Assembly: GCF_001610955.1 (NCBI RefSeq)
Contig: NZ_CP014335.1
Span: forward strand, 2,117,001 to 2,181,000
DNA length: 64,000 bases
Direction of reading: 5' to 3'
DNA from: Geobacillus thermoleovorans
GTDB taxonomy: Bacteria; Bacillota; Bacilli; Bacillales; Anoxybacillaceae
The translations under genes were made by a program, and so were the position numbers. How positions within the stretch are numbered: the stretch's first letter is position 1; every line of letters starts with the position of its first letter. This document shows positions 25,223-33,465 of this stretch, piece by piece. The notes under the pieces are model-generated. The model did not search any database, was not told the DNA's origin, and saw only the letters and a list, made by a program, of their open reading frames with translations.

Positions 25223-26256
25223 CGTCCCACTTCCTTTGCCAACACGAGCCGAATTTCGAAATAGCTGACTTTGCCATCAAGCGCCTCGCGAATCTCTTTC
25301 AATTTCCTCGTCCTAAGCGCCTGCGCCGCCGCTCGAATGGCCGCCGCCTTTTCATCGTCGACAAACGGGGCGATCGAAAAACCGGACACATTGGCAGCGA
25401 TTTCGACAACGTGATCCTCAATCGTGCTTCGCTTCAAGCGGCGAAGATTGGAAATATCTTCTATCGTTTTTCCTTTCCGCAGCCATTCGTACGTTTTTTG
25501 CGCCGATTGTGTCAGCACCGCCGGCGCCAGTCCGCTCATCAATTCGGCCATCATCGGAACGCGTCCAGCCTCAGCTTCCGCCATGATGTAATGAAGCACG
25601 TTGCGGAATTGAAACTGCACGTAGAGCGCGTCCTTTTGCAAATAGGCCGCGATTTGCTCCATCGTCCAGCCGATGCGGACCGCGCTCGTCAAACGCAGCG
25701 TAAAGATCACCGCCGCCTCCTCCGAAACCGCTTCAAGCAGCCGGATGAGCTCTTGATACAGCGTCTCGGCCAACATTTGGCGCGATCCTTTTGCAAGCAA
25801 ATATTGCTTCACCCATTGAAGCGTCCGCTCGTCGCGGCAAATCGGTGCAAAACGCCGCCCATAGACGAGGTTTGACAATGTCTGCCCGATCAAGGAAAGA
25901 CGCTGCCAAAACAGCGGTTCCGCCTCATGATAGCGCCAGCCGTTCAGATGGCGGGGGAAAAGCGCTGCTTGCTCGGCAAGCCATTCTTCCCCTGCCGCGG
26001 TCAACGTGTATGTCCGCTGTTTCGCGGATAAAGCGAGTCGCTGTTCGACAAGCGCCATTGCCGCTTCCTCGAGCGCCGCCAGCGTCACATTCTTCCATGT
26101 GCCAAACAGCGGCTCAAGCTGAAACCATTTGCTGTCTTGGAGCGTCTGCGCCGATTTTTTTCCCGAAAATAAATGATACACCGCCGCCAGCGTCCGTTCG
26201 CCGTTGAAGCGGCGCAAGCAATGGGCGAGCAAAAATGAGGCATAGCCATGCCGCAT
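25210..26256 (-). CDS. ypbB: HTH-domain protein YpbB
   Basis: A 348-residue protein with an N-terminal winged-helix-like region (RRFNGERTLAAVYHLFSGKK) and a C-terminal helix-turn-helix typical of the UvrD/RecQ-associated HTH_40 domain (RKGKTIEDISNLRRLKRST, about 255-275). It is always next to recQ in Bacillaceae, suggesting a cofactor of the helicase (inference). The ATG at 26256 follows GGGAGG; the longer upstream frame runs into the promoter region. Confidence 0.85.
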   Translation of the reverse strand: MRHGYASFLLAHCLRRFNGERTLAAVYHLFSGKKSAQTLQDSKWFQLEPLFGTWKNVTLAALEEAAMALVEQRLALSAKQRTYTLTAAGEEWLAEQAALFPRHLNGWRYHEAEPLFWQRLSLIGQTLSNLVYGRRFAPICRDERTLQWVKQYLLAKGSRQMLAETLYQELIRLLEAVSEEAAVIFTLRLTSAVRIGWTMEQIAAYLQKDALYVQFQFRNVLHYIMAEAEAGRVPMMAELMSGLAPAVLTQSAQKTYEWLRKGKTIEDISNLRRLKRSTIEDHVVEIAANVSGFSIAPFVDDEKAAAIRAAAQALRTRKLKEIREALDGKVSYFEIRLVLAKEVGRWTS

Positions 26257-26278
26257 CCTGCGTTCCTCCCTCGCCTCT

Positions 26279-26287
26279 ATTGTAGCA
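26279..26287 (-). promoter_or_regulatory. Extended -10 promoter of ypbB-recQ
   Basis: On the minus strand TGCTACAAT lies 23 bases upstream of the ypbB ATG, fitting the extended -10 pattern. The -35 is poor. Confidence 0.4.
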
Positions 26288-26399
26288 AAAATCGCCCAAC
26301 CGGTCGGCAGAAAAAATCGATCGGTTGACAGTTCCGCCATATGATAACAAAACTAAATAAGATGCATATGTGTAAAAATACAAGAGAGCGATTTTTTTG

Positions 26400-26428
26400 T
26401 TGAAAAGCCGGCCGTACGGTCTTATTAT
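26400..26428 (+). promoter_or_regulatory. SigA promoter of fer
   Basis: TTGAAA (26400-26405), 17 bp spacer, TATTAT (26423-26428). The leader to the fer ATG is about 75 nt. Confidence 0.65.
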
Positions 26429-26489
26429 TAAAAGTGAAAAGTTCATTTCCGAGCAGGCAACACGGAGATGGCCCGTCCGTTTCCAATAA

Positions 26490-26759
<270 letters not shown>

Positions 26760-26765
26760 CATTCC

Positions 26766-26797
26766 CCCTCTTGCCTTGCCGGCAAGAGGGTTTTTTG
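26766..26797 (+). terminator. Terminator of fer
   Basis: CCCTCTTGCC and GGCAAGAGGG pair around a short loop, followed by six T, 6 nt after the fer stop. Confidence 0.92.
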
Positions 26798-26839
26798 ATG
26801 CAAGCGTGAAATCACAAGTGGCGCATCTTGAACGAACGT

Positions 26840-26848
26840 GCTACAATA
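26840..26848 (+). promoter_or_regulatory. Extended -10 promoter of ppa
   Basis: TGCTACAAT upstream of the ppa leader hairpin fits an extended -10; no good -35 hexamer is seen at 16-18 bp. Confidence 0.45.
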
Positions 26849-26855
26849 AGATTGG

Positions 26856-26889
26856 CTTGTCCGCCGCGCCTGCTGGGTGGACAAGTTTT
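26856..26889 (+). promoter_or_regulatory. Terminator-like leader hairpin of ppa
   Basis: CTTGTCCGCC pairs with GGTGGACAAG (nine Watson-Crick pairs and one G-U) around a ten-base loop, immediately followed by TTTT. It starts a few bases after the likely transcription start and ends 34 nt before the ppa ATG. It could attenuate ppa or protect the mRNA 5' end. Confidence 0.55.
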
Positions 26890-26923
26890 CATGTATACAT
26901 AACCAACAAAGGAGGAACGGGTT

Positions 26924-27427
26924 ATGGCATTCGAAAATAAAATTGTCGAAGCGTTTATCGAAATTCCAACCGGGAGCCAAAACAAATACGAATTCGACAA
27001 AGAACGGGGCATTTTCAAGCTCGACCGCGTCCTATATTCACCGATGTTTTATCCGGCTGAATACGGCTATTTGCAAAATACGTTGGCGCTGGATGGCGAC
27101 CCGCTCGACATTTTGGTCATCACGACAAACCCGACGTTCCCGGGCTGCGTCATCGACACGCGCGTCATCGGCTATTTGAACATGGTCGACAGCGGCGAAG
27201 AAGATGCGAAATTGATCGGCGTTCCGGTCGAAGATCCGCGCTTTGACGAAGTGAGATCGATTGAAGACCTCCCGCAGCACAAACTGAAAGAAATCGCCCA
27301 CTTCTTTGAACGCTACAAAGACTTGCAAGGGAAACGGACGGAAATCGGCACATGGGAGGGGCCGGAAGCAGCCGCCAAATTGATCGACGAATGCATCGCC
27401 CGCTACAACGAACAGAAAAACAAGTAA
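26924..27427 (+). CDS. ppa: Family I inorganic pyrophosphatase
   Basis: A 167-residue protein with the family I signature DGDPLDILV (the Asp triad, about residues 64-72), the N-terminal EIPTGSQNKYEFDKE, and the active-site Lys/Tyr residues. It hydrolyses PPi to two phosphates. B. subtilis uses a family II enzyme; family I enzymes of this size are known from thermophilic bacilli. The ATG at 26924 follows AAAGGAGGAACGG. It has its own leader and terminator. Confidence 0.96.
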   Translation: MAFENKIVEAFIEIPTGSQNKYEFDKERGIFKLDRVLYSPMFYPAEYGYLQNTLALDGDPLDILVITTNPTFPGCVIDTRVIGYLNMVDSGEEDAKLIGVPVEDPRFDEVRSIEDLPQHKLKEIAHFFERYKDLQGKRTEIGTWEGPEAAAKLIDECIARYNEQKNK

Positions 27428-27481
27428 TCCGTCCAACATCTCATTTCACCAGACGCCGTTTTTCTATTTCCGAACAATTTT

Positions 27482-27517
27482 GCCCATGTCGTTTGATATG
27501 GGCGCTTTTCTTTTTCA
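27482..27517 (+). terminator. Terminator of ppa
   Basis: GCCCAT pairs with ATGGGC around a ten-base loop, followed by GCTTTTCTTTTT. It lies 55 nt after the ppa stop. Confidence 0.75.
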
Positions 27518-27576
27518 AACCCCGAACATTCCTGCTCAAAAAAACGTTTTCATTGGTATGACTTCTTTTTCCCCCA

Positions 27577-27620
27577 TTGACAGAAACCGCTTTCGCATGT
27601 TAAATTATCAGAAATTTAAC
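27577..27620 (+). promoter_or_regulatory. SigA promoter of serA with overlapping inverted repeat
   Basis: Consensus TTGACA (27577-27582), 17 bp, TTAAAT (27600-27605). The -10 lies in the left arm of the inverted repeat GTTAAAT/ATTTAAC (27599-27620), which could be an operator or an early RNA hairpin. No regulator is assigned. Confidence 0.6.
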
Positions 27621-27648
27621 ATCCTTGAAACAGAAAGGGGCACCCACT

Positions 27649-29223
27649 GTGTTTCGCGTACTCGTTTCCGACGCCATCAGTGAAGAAGGTTTGGCGCCGC
27701 TCTGCGCATCGGCGCAGATCGACATCGTGCAAAAGAAAACAACCGAAGCGGAAGAGGAATTGCACACCTTTGACGCTTTGCTCGTGCGCAGCGCCACCAA
27801 AGTGACGGAAGAACTATTGGAAAAAATGCCGAACTTAAAAATTATCGGCCGCGCCGGGGTGGGCGTCGACAACATTGATGTCGATGCAGCGACGAAACGC
27901 GGCATCGTCGTCATTAACGCGCCAAACGGCAATACGATTTCGGCCGCTGAGCATACCTTTGCCATGATGGCCGCCCTCGTCCGACGCATCCCGCAGGCGC
28001 ACATTTCCGTCAAATCGAGGGAGTGGAACCGCTCGGCGTTTGTCGGCAACGAGCTGTTTGGCAAAAAATTGGGCATCATCGGCTTCGGCCGCATCGGCTC
28101 GGAAGTCGCCAAACGGGCGCGCGCCTTTGGCATGAGCGTGCACGTGTACGACCCATTTTTAACGAAAGAACGCGCCGAAAAACTCGGCGTCTCGATTCAC
28201 TCGCTTGACGAAGTGCTGGCCGTGGCTGACATCATCACCGTTCATACGCCGCTCACGAAAGAAACGCGCGGGTTGCTTGGCACGGAAAACTTGGCGAAAA
28301 CGAAAAAGGGCGTCTATTTGATCAACTGCGCCCGCGGCGGCATCATCGACGAACAGGCGCTCATCCCGTTCTTGGAAAGCGGGCATGTCGCCGGCGTCGC
28401 CCTCGACGTCTTTGAACAAGAGCCGCCAGGGGATCATCCGCTTTTAGCGTTTGACAATGTGATCGTTACGCCGCATTTAGGGGCGTCGACCGTCGAAGCG
28501 CAGCTGAACGTCGCCACCCAAGTCGCGGAAGAGCTGCTCCACTTTTTTGAAGGGCGGCCCGTCACCTCATCGATCAACTTGCCGGCGTTGTCGAAAGACG
28601 TCTATGAAAAAATTCAAGCATTCTATCATTTAGGCCGGAAGCTCGGCTTGATTGCATCGCAGTTTATGAACATCCCGGTGCAAGAGCTGTCGGTCACCTA
28701 CGCCGGCACGGTCGCTGATCTGGAGACGACGTACATCACCCGCAGCCTGCTCGCCGGCTTCCTGCGGCCGCGCGTCGCCTCAACCGTCAACGAGGTGAAC
28801 GCCGCCATGGTCGCCAAAGAGCGCGGCATCACATACGGCGAAAAATTTTCCGATGAAACGCACGGCTATGCGAACTGCATTTCGCTCACCGTCCATGGCG
28901 AAAACAAAACGTTCACCATCAAAGGGACGCACGTGCCGAACTACGGCGACCGCATCGTCCATTTTGACGGCGTCGCCATCGACTTTGCCCCGGAAGGCCA
29001 TCTCCTGTATATCCAGCACCAAGACCGGCCGGGGATGATCGGCAAAGTCGGGAACGTGCTTGGGGCGCACGATGTCAACATCGCCACCATGCAAGTCGGC
29101 CGCCAAGAAGCGGGGGGCAAGGCGATGATGATCTTATCGCTTGACAAACCGGTTGATGATGAGGTATTGCAGGCGTTGGCGCAAATTGATGACATCGAAA
29201 CGGTGAAGCGGCTCGAAGCGTAA
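27649..29223 (+). CDS. serA: D-3-phosphoglycerate dehydrogenase
   Basis: A 524-residue long-type SerA. The catalytic/NAD domain carries GRAGVGVDNID, the Rossmann GFGRIGSEVA, and the Arg/Glu/His catalytic set (INCARGGIIDE; TPHLGAST). An intervening domain and a C-terminal ACT domain (HQDRPGMIGKVGNVLGAHDV) follow. It is the first step of serine synthesis. The start is GTG at 27649 after AAAGGGG, matching MFRVLVSD of B. subtilis; an in-frame TTG at 27625 is rejected. Confidence 0.95.
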   Translation: MFRVLVSDAISEEGLAPLCASAQIDIVQKKTTEAEEELHTFDALLVRSATKVTEELLEKMPNLKIIGRAGVGVDNIDVDAATKRGIVVINAPNGNTISAAEHTFAMMAALVRRIPQAHISVKSREWNRSAFVGNELFGKKLGIIGFGRIGSEVAKRARAFGMSVHVYDPFLTKERAEKLGVSIHSLDEVLAVADIITVHTPLTKETRGLLGTENLAKTKKGVYLINCARGGIIDEQALIPFLESGHVAGVALDVFEQEPPGDHPLLAFDNVIVTPHLGASTVEAQLNVATQVAEELLHFFEGRPVTSSINLPALSKDVYEKIQAFYHLGRKLGLIASQFMNIPVQELSVTYAGTVADLETTYITRSLLAGFLRPRVASTVNEVNAAMVAKERGITYGEKFSDETHGYANCISLTVHGENKTFTIKGTHVPNYGDRIVHFDGVAIDFAPEGHLLYIQHQDRPGMIGKVGNVLGAHDVNIATMQVGRQEAGGKAMMILSLDKPVDDEVLQALAQIDDIETVKRLEA

Positions 29224-29250
29224 CCACCCGCTTCTGCGGGCAGATCATAC

Positions 29251-29290
29251 AAAAAACGCAGGCCTTCCCAGAAAGGAGCCTGCGTTTTTC
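29251..29290 (+). terminator. Terminator of serA
   Basis: AAACGCAGGC pairs with GCCTGCGTTT around a loop of about 13 bases, followed by TTC. A run of A on the other side would let it act on both strands. A smaller CCCGC/GCGGG hairpin lies at 29227-29240. Confidence 0.85.
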
Positions 29291-29436
29291 GTTCGAGCAA
29301 GCCCCACAGCAGCCATTCGCATCGTATAGTTCCCTCTTGCGAAAAGGCGATGATCATGACCCAAAAGGTTGTTTTTCCTTAAACCAAACACAATGCATCG
29401 TTTCTTCATGATTGTTTTACGCCTACATACTAAGAA

Positions 29437-29465
29437 AGGGTGTCCCGATCCTTTTGGGACACCCT
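29437..29465 (-). terminator. Terminator of the histidinol-phosphatase gene
   Basis: On the minus strand GGGTGTCCC and GGGACACCC pair around AAAAGGATC, then TTTCTT. It lies about 20 nt after the stop. Confidence 0.75.
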
Positions 29466-29484
29466 CGTGTTTTGTCAGTTCCGT

Positions 29485-30297
29485 TCAGCCGAGCGGCACC
29501 GCCTTCCGCTCGCCTTTCGAGAACGTCATCAGCTCGGTGTAGCCGACACTGCGGGCGAGTTCCACCGCCTTGTCAAAATCGGCGCCGACATGCTCAGGCA
29601 CGTGCGCGTCGGACGACAACACAATCGGAATGCCTTTGTCATAGCACATTTGGAGCAGGCGCGGATCCGGATACAGTTCGCCAACCGGCTTGCGCAGCCC
29701 GGCGGTGCTGATTTCGACGCACGTTTTCGAATTGGCGAGCGCTGTTGTCGCCCGGTCGTATTGTTCAAGCAAAAATTCCTCATCTTCCGGGACGTATTTA
29801 AAAATTTTCACCAAATCGAGGTGGCCGATAATGTCAAACAAATTCGACTCGGCGAGCGTCACGACTTGATCGAAATATTTGCGGTATGTATCGTACAAAT
29901 CGCGCCGTTCCCACTCGTGGCGATATTCGGCTAAGTCGATGCCGAAATCGTCGACCCAATGGATCGAACCGATGACATAGTCAAACTCGTATGAGCGGAT
30001 AAAGGCGGCCATTTCCTCGTGTTTGCCCGGCGTATAATCCATTTCGATCGACATTTTCACATCGAGGCCCGCATCCCACGCTTCGTGGAACAGCCGGACA
30101 TAATCGTCCATATCGTAGCAGCGGCGCGCGTCGACCCACGGGTTGGACAAAATGTTTTTCGTTTGGTAAAAATGGTACGCGTGCTCGGAAATGCCGAAAT
30201 GCTGGATGCCTTTTTTGACCGCTGCATCCGTGAACTGGCGCAAATAATCAAGCGTCAACGCCCCTCGTTCCAAATGGTTATGATAATCGGTCAACAT
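29485..30297 (-). CDS. hisJ: PHP-family histidinol-phosphatase
   Basis: A 270-residue protein beginning MLTDYHNHLERG, the first metal-binding HxH motif of the PHP domain. Further metal ligands are in FGISEHAY, EMDYTPG, GSIHWVDD, GHLDLVK and SSDAHVPE. HisJ/HisK enzymes dephosphorylate histidinol phosphate, the penultimate step of histidine synthesis. No other his genes are near, as with B. subtilis ytvP/hisK. The ATG at 30297 follows GGAGAGGAG. The substrate is by family; a related phosphoesterase role cannot be excluded. Confidence 0.8.
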   Translation of the reverse strand: MLTDYHNHLERGALTLDYLRQFTDAAVKKGIQHFGISEHAYHFYQTKNILSNPWVDARRCYDMDDYVRLFHEAWDAGLDVKMSIEMDYTPGKHEEMAAFIRSYEFDYVIGSIHWVDDFGIDLAEYRHEWERRDLYDTYRKYFDQVVTLAESNLFDIIGHLDLVKIFKYVPEDEEFLLEQYDRATTALANSKTCVEISTAGLRKPVGELYPDPRLLQMCYDKGIPIVLSSDAHVPEHVGADFDKAVELARSVGYTELMTFSKGERKAVPLG

Positions 30298-30380
30298 CGG
30301 TGTTTCTCCTCTCCTGCTGTTTTTCTCATTATAACGCATTACCGCAAGAAAGGACAACCGTTTTGCGAATATTCATCCAA

Positions 30381-30467
30381 TCATCCGTTGGCGCCGACAA
30401 GAAACAACAGTCCGACGCATACCGCCACACCAGCCACCGCCAAGAGGCGTCTCATCACATCGCCCAT
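30381..30467 (-). CDS. 28-residue single-helix membrane peptide
   Basis: A short frame, MGDVMRRLLAVAGVAVCVGL followed by LFLVGANG, with a strong AAGGAGG site 8 nt before the ATG at 30467. It has a basic N-terminus and one hydrophobic helix. A second ATG at 30473 overlaps the ribosome site. The good site and composition argue it is real. Function unknown; it lies between the histidinol-phosphatase gene and the IS element. Confidence 0.5.
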   Translation of the reverse strand: MGDVMRRLLAVAGVAVCVGLLFLVGANG

Positions 30468-30557
30468 TTCCATCCCTCCTTGCCTATGTCGCACCATATA
30501 TGTCTTATGTCAAAACGAACGCCGATAGAACGGCCTCGCGTCGACATTACCAAAAAT

Positions 30558-30720
30558 TTGACACTCCGCACGGCTAAAGCCGTGGGATTCTTGGGTCGCT
30601 CACGTCCTCATCCATTTCTGGTTCAGACCACGCCCAAGATCAGGGGTGTGTCATCACCCCGTCCCATCGGGTTAGAATGTACCCCGATGGGCGGCGCACC
30701 TGTGACCAGTGCGCTAGGTT
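30558..30720 (-). ncRNA. Predicted TnpB guide (omega) RNA at the right end
   Basis: The 160 nt between the tnpB stop and the right end fold into several hairpins on the minus strand, including CCCATCGGG/CCCGATGGG (30691-30663), GGGGTG/CACCCC (about 30643-30660) and the terminal CACGGCT hairpin. In related elements this region is the guide scaffold, with the guide being the sequence just outside the right end. By that rule the guide would start ATTTTTGGTAATGTCGACGC (30557-30538). The RNA is predicted from position and folding only. Confidence 0.5.
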
Positions 30721-31774
30721 AGGCGGCGAAGCCCGAAATCGCTTTGGCGATGTTGATGGCGCCATTCAAGTCGGCGTGGAGGGTGTATCCGCACTTTTGG
30801 CATCGGAAGCGGATGCCGTTTCGATTTGCTTTCTCTCGATGCCCGCATCGGCATGCTTGGCTCGTGTAGGTCGGCTTCACCCACTCCACCCGAATGCCCG
30901 CCATTTCCGCTTTATAGGCGATCATCGTTTGCAGTTGATGAAACGCCCAAGCATGAAGGCTTCGCCCCGCTTCTTTTGCGGAAGTTGCTCGTTTCCGAAT
31001 CCCCGTCAACTCTTCCATCCGAATCACGCCAACACCGTTGGCGAGCGCAAAATTCACGATTTGACGGCTGATTTTGTGATTTTGATCCTTCATCCAGCGG
31101 GACTCTTTACGGCCGATTTTGCGAATCATATGGAGCTTCTTGGCTTTTCCTAATCTCCTTCGCAAAGCCGCATATCGTCGGCGTACAAAGGCGCATTGGT
31201 TCCCTTTGAAAAACAGTGATTTCGTTCCCACGCTGGCAACGGCGATATAACGAAGTCCCAAATCAACGCCCATTACCTTCGTTTCTTCCCGTTGTTGGAC
31301 TTCAACTGTGATCGCAACAGCCAAGTACCATTTCTTTCTCTTTTTGTAGAGCTTGGCTGCCCCTTGTTTGGCGGTTCCGTTAAGCAGCCGATTCAGCCAT
31401 GCTTCTTGATAGGGACGCGTGACCACCGGCACACCGACTCGCTTCTCTAATGTTGGGAATGAAACGGTGTAGAACTCTCCTTTCTTTTCCACCTTCACGT
31501 TTTGATTGTTAAAGCAACACCATAATGTTCGAAACTTCTTTGTTTTCTGGTTTTTCTTTTGGGACTTCACTTCTCGAATCGTTTGATTCACGACGGCGGA
31601 AGGAAATCGTTGTGACGAAAACGCTTTAAAAATTTTACTCGTCGCTTGATTCAGTTCTGGATGATCCAACAGCCAATTCGCAAACTCTGTGTTCACTTCT
31701 GTCATCCGTTCATACATTTCCTGTTTGACTTTCGTTGGGTTGTGCAGTTCCAGCCTTAGTGTGATCGTCGGCAT
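30719..31774 (-). CDS. tnpB: RNA-guided endonuclease TnpB (IS605 OrfB)
   Basis: A 351-residue protein starting MPTITLRLELHNPTKVKQEM. The RuvC triad is present: Asp in GVDLGLRYIA, Glu in RMEELTGIRK, Asp in LHADLNGAIN. Between the last two is a zinc ribbon with CRCGH ... CQKCG, four cysteines. TnpB uses an RNA from the element's right end to cut DNA next to the element's target motif. No frameshift or stop is present. The ATG at 31774 follows AAGGGGG. It is directly after the tnpA remnant. Confidence 0.92.
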   Translation of the reverse strand: MPTITLRLELHNPTKVKQEMYERMTEVNTEFANWLLDHPELNQATSKIFKAFSSQRFPSAVVNQTIREVKSQKKNQKTKKFRTLWCCFNNQNVKVEKKGEFYTVSFPTLEKRVGVPVVTRPYQEAWLNRLLNGTAKQGAAKLYKKRKKWYLAVAITVEVQQREETKVMGVDLGLRYIAVASVGTKSLFFKGNQCAFVRRRYAALRRRLGKAKKLHMIRKIGRKESRWMKDQNHKISRQIVNFALANGVGVIRMEELTGIRKRATSAKEAGRSLHAWAFHQLQTMIAYKAEMAGIRVEWVKPTYTSQACRCGHREKANRNGIRFRCQKCGYTLHADLNGAINIAKAISGFAA

Positions 31775-31778
31775 GGGT

Positions 31779-32177
31779 TCACCCCCTTTTCTTTTGAGAT
31801 TCCACATAATGTTTGATGGTTTCGCTTGATCCATTCCCTGCTGTACTCACGAAGAAAGAGCGTGTCCAAAGACTTGGCAGATGAGACAAGTGTTGAAATT
31901 CTTCCCTTCATCGTCGGGAAGTCACTCCTTTCACTTTTGCCATCATATCTGATGGAGAATCAGAAGGGAGGCCATTCAAGAACAAATGACAATGATCAGG
32001 CATCACTTCCATCGCAAGGATGACCCCATCATTCTCTTGGCAAATTTCTTCTACTAACTGCCTGAATCGCTCTTCCACTTTGTTCACTAACACGTTTCTT
32101 CGATAACGCGGGCAAAAAACAAAATGATAGTGAATCAACGATACAGTTGTTTTCGTTCTTCGATATTTTTGTTCCAT
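31779..32177 (-). pseudogene. tnpA: IS200/IS605 transposase TnpA interrupted by one stop codon
   Basis: The frame starts MEQKYRRTKTTVSLIHYHFV and contains the HUH motif in MPDHCHLFL (about residue 62). TGA at 31910-31908, after GVTSRR, stops it at 89 residues where a Leu is usual. The same frame continues in phase with REEFQHLSHLPSLWTRSFFV and ends SSETIKHYVESQKKRG at 31779. The Tyr in IKHYVESQ, the expected catalytic tyrosine, is lost from the short product. The element should be immobile unless helped in trans or by readthrough. A tnpA promoter (TTGAGT-16-TACAAT) is at 32185-32212. Confidence 0.88.
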
Positions 32178-32184
32178 ATTATTA

Positions 32185-32212
32185 ATTGTATCAGTTTAAT
32201 GGTCATACTCAA
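32185..32212 (-). promoter_or_regulatory. Promoter of tnpA
   Basis: On the minus strand TTGAGT (32212-32207), 16 bp, TACAAT (32190-32185) preceded by TG, about 10 bases before the tnpA ATG. Confidence 0.45.
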
Positions 32213-32370
32213 ACAATTAAAGATAAAAAATGGTTGCTCTAAGCAATCCCATGAAGAGATTACCGAGCAACGCCGTCTTTCATCCCACGATTCAAACCGT
32301 GGGCTTTCAGACGGCATTTTCTGTAACAAAATGATACCGTCTAAAAACCGCTAAGAGCTCACGCTGGCGG

Positions 32371-33465
32371 CTACGGGCCGGTTGCCAGCAACGCGGCGTT
32401 CGGTCCGGCCGGCACGTTGATCGGCTTCCCAAGCGGATACGGGCCAAGAGTCGATAACCCGCTCGATTCGAATGTGACGTCAAGCAGCCCAAACTCTTTC
32501 GCCGTCAGCAGCACGGCCTCCGCCATGCTCGCCGCTTCTTCCGCGCTTGGTCGAGCGGACAAATGAAGCCGGACCGTAGCATGGCGCGCATCGACATCGA
32601 CCGAATCAACTTCCACCCCTGGTGGAATGGCCGGCTCAAGCCCGTGGATCGTCGATTTTTTCATCTGCTGCAGCGCCTCAGGAAACGAGCGGGCGCTGCC
32701 TAGCGCCGGGATGAGCACCGGATAGCCGAAGGAGGAGGAGCGGTTTTGATAATACATTCGCTTCTGCTCATTGATTTTTGTCGTTTTTAGACGACCCAAC
32801 ACTGGCAAATCGAGCCCCTCCTCCTCCCCAGTGAAAAAGCGGATGCTTCGCCCGCCCATCTGCCGCACTGTTTCCATGACCGCGTCGAAAAAGAGGCGCT
32901 GTTCCTCATGGCTGGCGGCAAACACGCGATGGCTCGCTGGAACGCGAACAACCCATACGCGCCCATCGCCTGCCGCCGGGGCCATCTTCACACCGTCGAG
33001 CCACGCGGACGCCTCACGCAACGGGGAACGGGCAAGCTCACCGAGCGCCGCGGACAGCCGTTCTTTCGGCGCAAAACGGCCAGGAAGGGGAACAACCACT
33101 GGCACCACTTGGCCGATTCGCTCATCGGGCAAGGCAATCACCACTGCATTCGCCGGTTCGCTGGCGGCCATCATCGCTTTTGGGTGAGAGGAAGCGCCAT
33201 CCGCCTCTAGCGTCTGAACAGGGGATGAGGAAGCCTCGTTTTTGTCCGAACGTGTTGGAACGATAAAATGCGGACCGGCATAAACCGCCAATGCAAGCAC
33301 GGCCGCCGATGCAACCGCTGGGAGCCAACGCCGCTTCCAGCGCGCCATCCGCTGAGCGCGCACCAGCCGGACATACACTTCTTCTTTCGTGCGCCGGTCT
33401 TTGATGACGGGCAACTGTTCAAGGCCATGTTCAATGCATCGCTCATTCCAATTGAGCTTTTTCAC
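32371..33465 (-). CDS. rsiX: Anti-sigma factor RsiX-like membrane protein
   Basis: A 364-residue protein with a cytoplasmic N-terminal domain (about 1-45), one membrane helix (about 47-67, WLPAVASAAVLALAVYAGPH) and a large extracytoplasmic domain resembling GerMN/LytR-type modules. It overlaps the sigX 3' end by 23 nt and starts at GTG 33465 after GGAGGGG. RsiX holds SigX inactive at the membrane. The IS605-type element lies 48 nt after its stop and may have removed its terminator. Confidence 0.88.
   Translation of the reverse strand: MKKLNWNERCIEHGLEQLPVIKDRRTKEEVYVRLVRAQRMARWKRRWLPAVASAAVLALAVYAGPHFIVPTRSDKNEASSSPVQTLEADGASSHPKAMMAASEPANAVVIALPDERIGQVVPVVVPLPGRFAPKERLSAALGELARSPLREASAWLDGVKMAPAAGDGRVWVVRVPASHRVFAASHEEQRLFFDAVMETVRQMGGRSIRFFTGEEEGLDLPVLGRLKTTKINEQKRMYYQNRSSSFGYPVLIPALGSARSFPEALQQMKKSTIHGLEPAIPPGVEVDSVDVDARHATVRLHLSARPSAEEAASMAEAVLLTAKEFGLLDVTFESSGLSTLGPYPLGKPINVPAGPNAALLATGP

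Larger units (their letters stand above)
30558..32322 (-). mobile_element. IS605/IS608-type insertion sequence with tnpA and tnpB
   Basis: About 1765 bp. Ends are placed by analogy with IS608: on the minus strand the left end follows TTAC (32326-32323) and the right end finishes in TCAA (30561-30558). A subterminal hairpin lies at each end: CCCACG/CGTGGG at 32284-32303 and CACGGCT-AA-AGCCGTG at 30569-30584. There are no terminal inverted repeats and no target duplication, as expected for HUH transposition. It lies just after rsiX and carries tnpA (broken) then tnpB (intact). Borders are inferred, not confirmed. Confidence 0.8.

Noticed and set aside
27535..27552. A catabolite-responsive-element-like sequence before serA
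   Set aside because: ATGAAAACGTTTTTTT (minus strand) misses a core C and a similar sequence is expected by chance in A/T-rich gaps; no other support.
31774..31834. Longer tnpB start at 31834
   Set aside because: This extension reads through the end of the tnpA frame and lacks a ribosome site; the ATG at 31774 follows AAGGGGG and gives the usual TnpB N-terminus.
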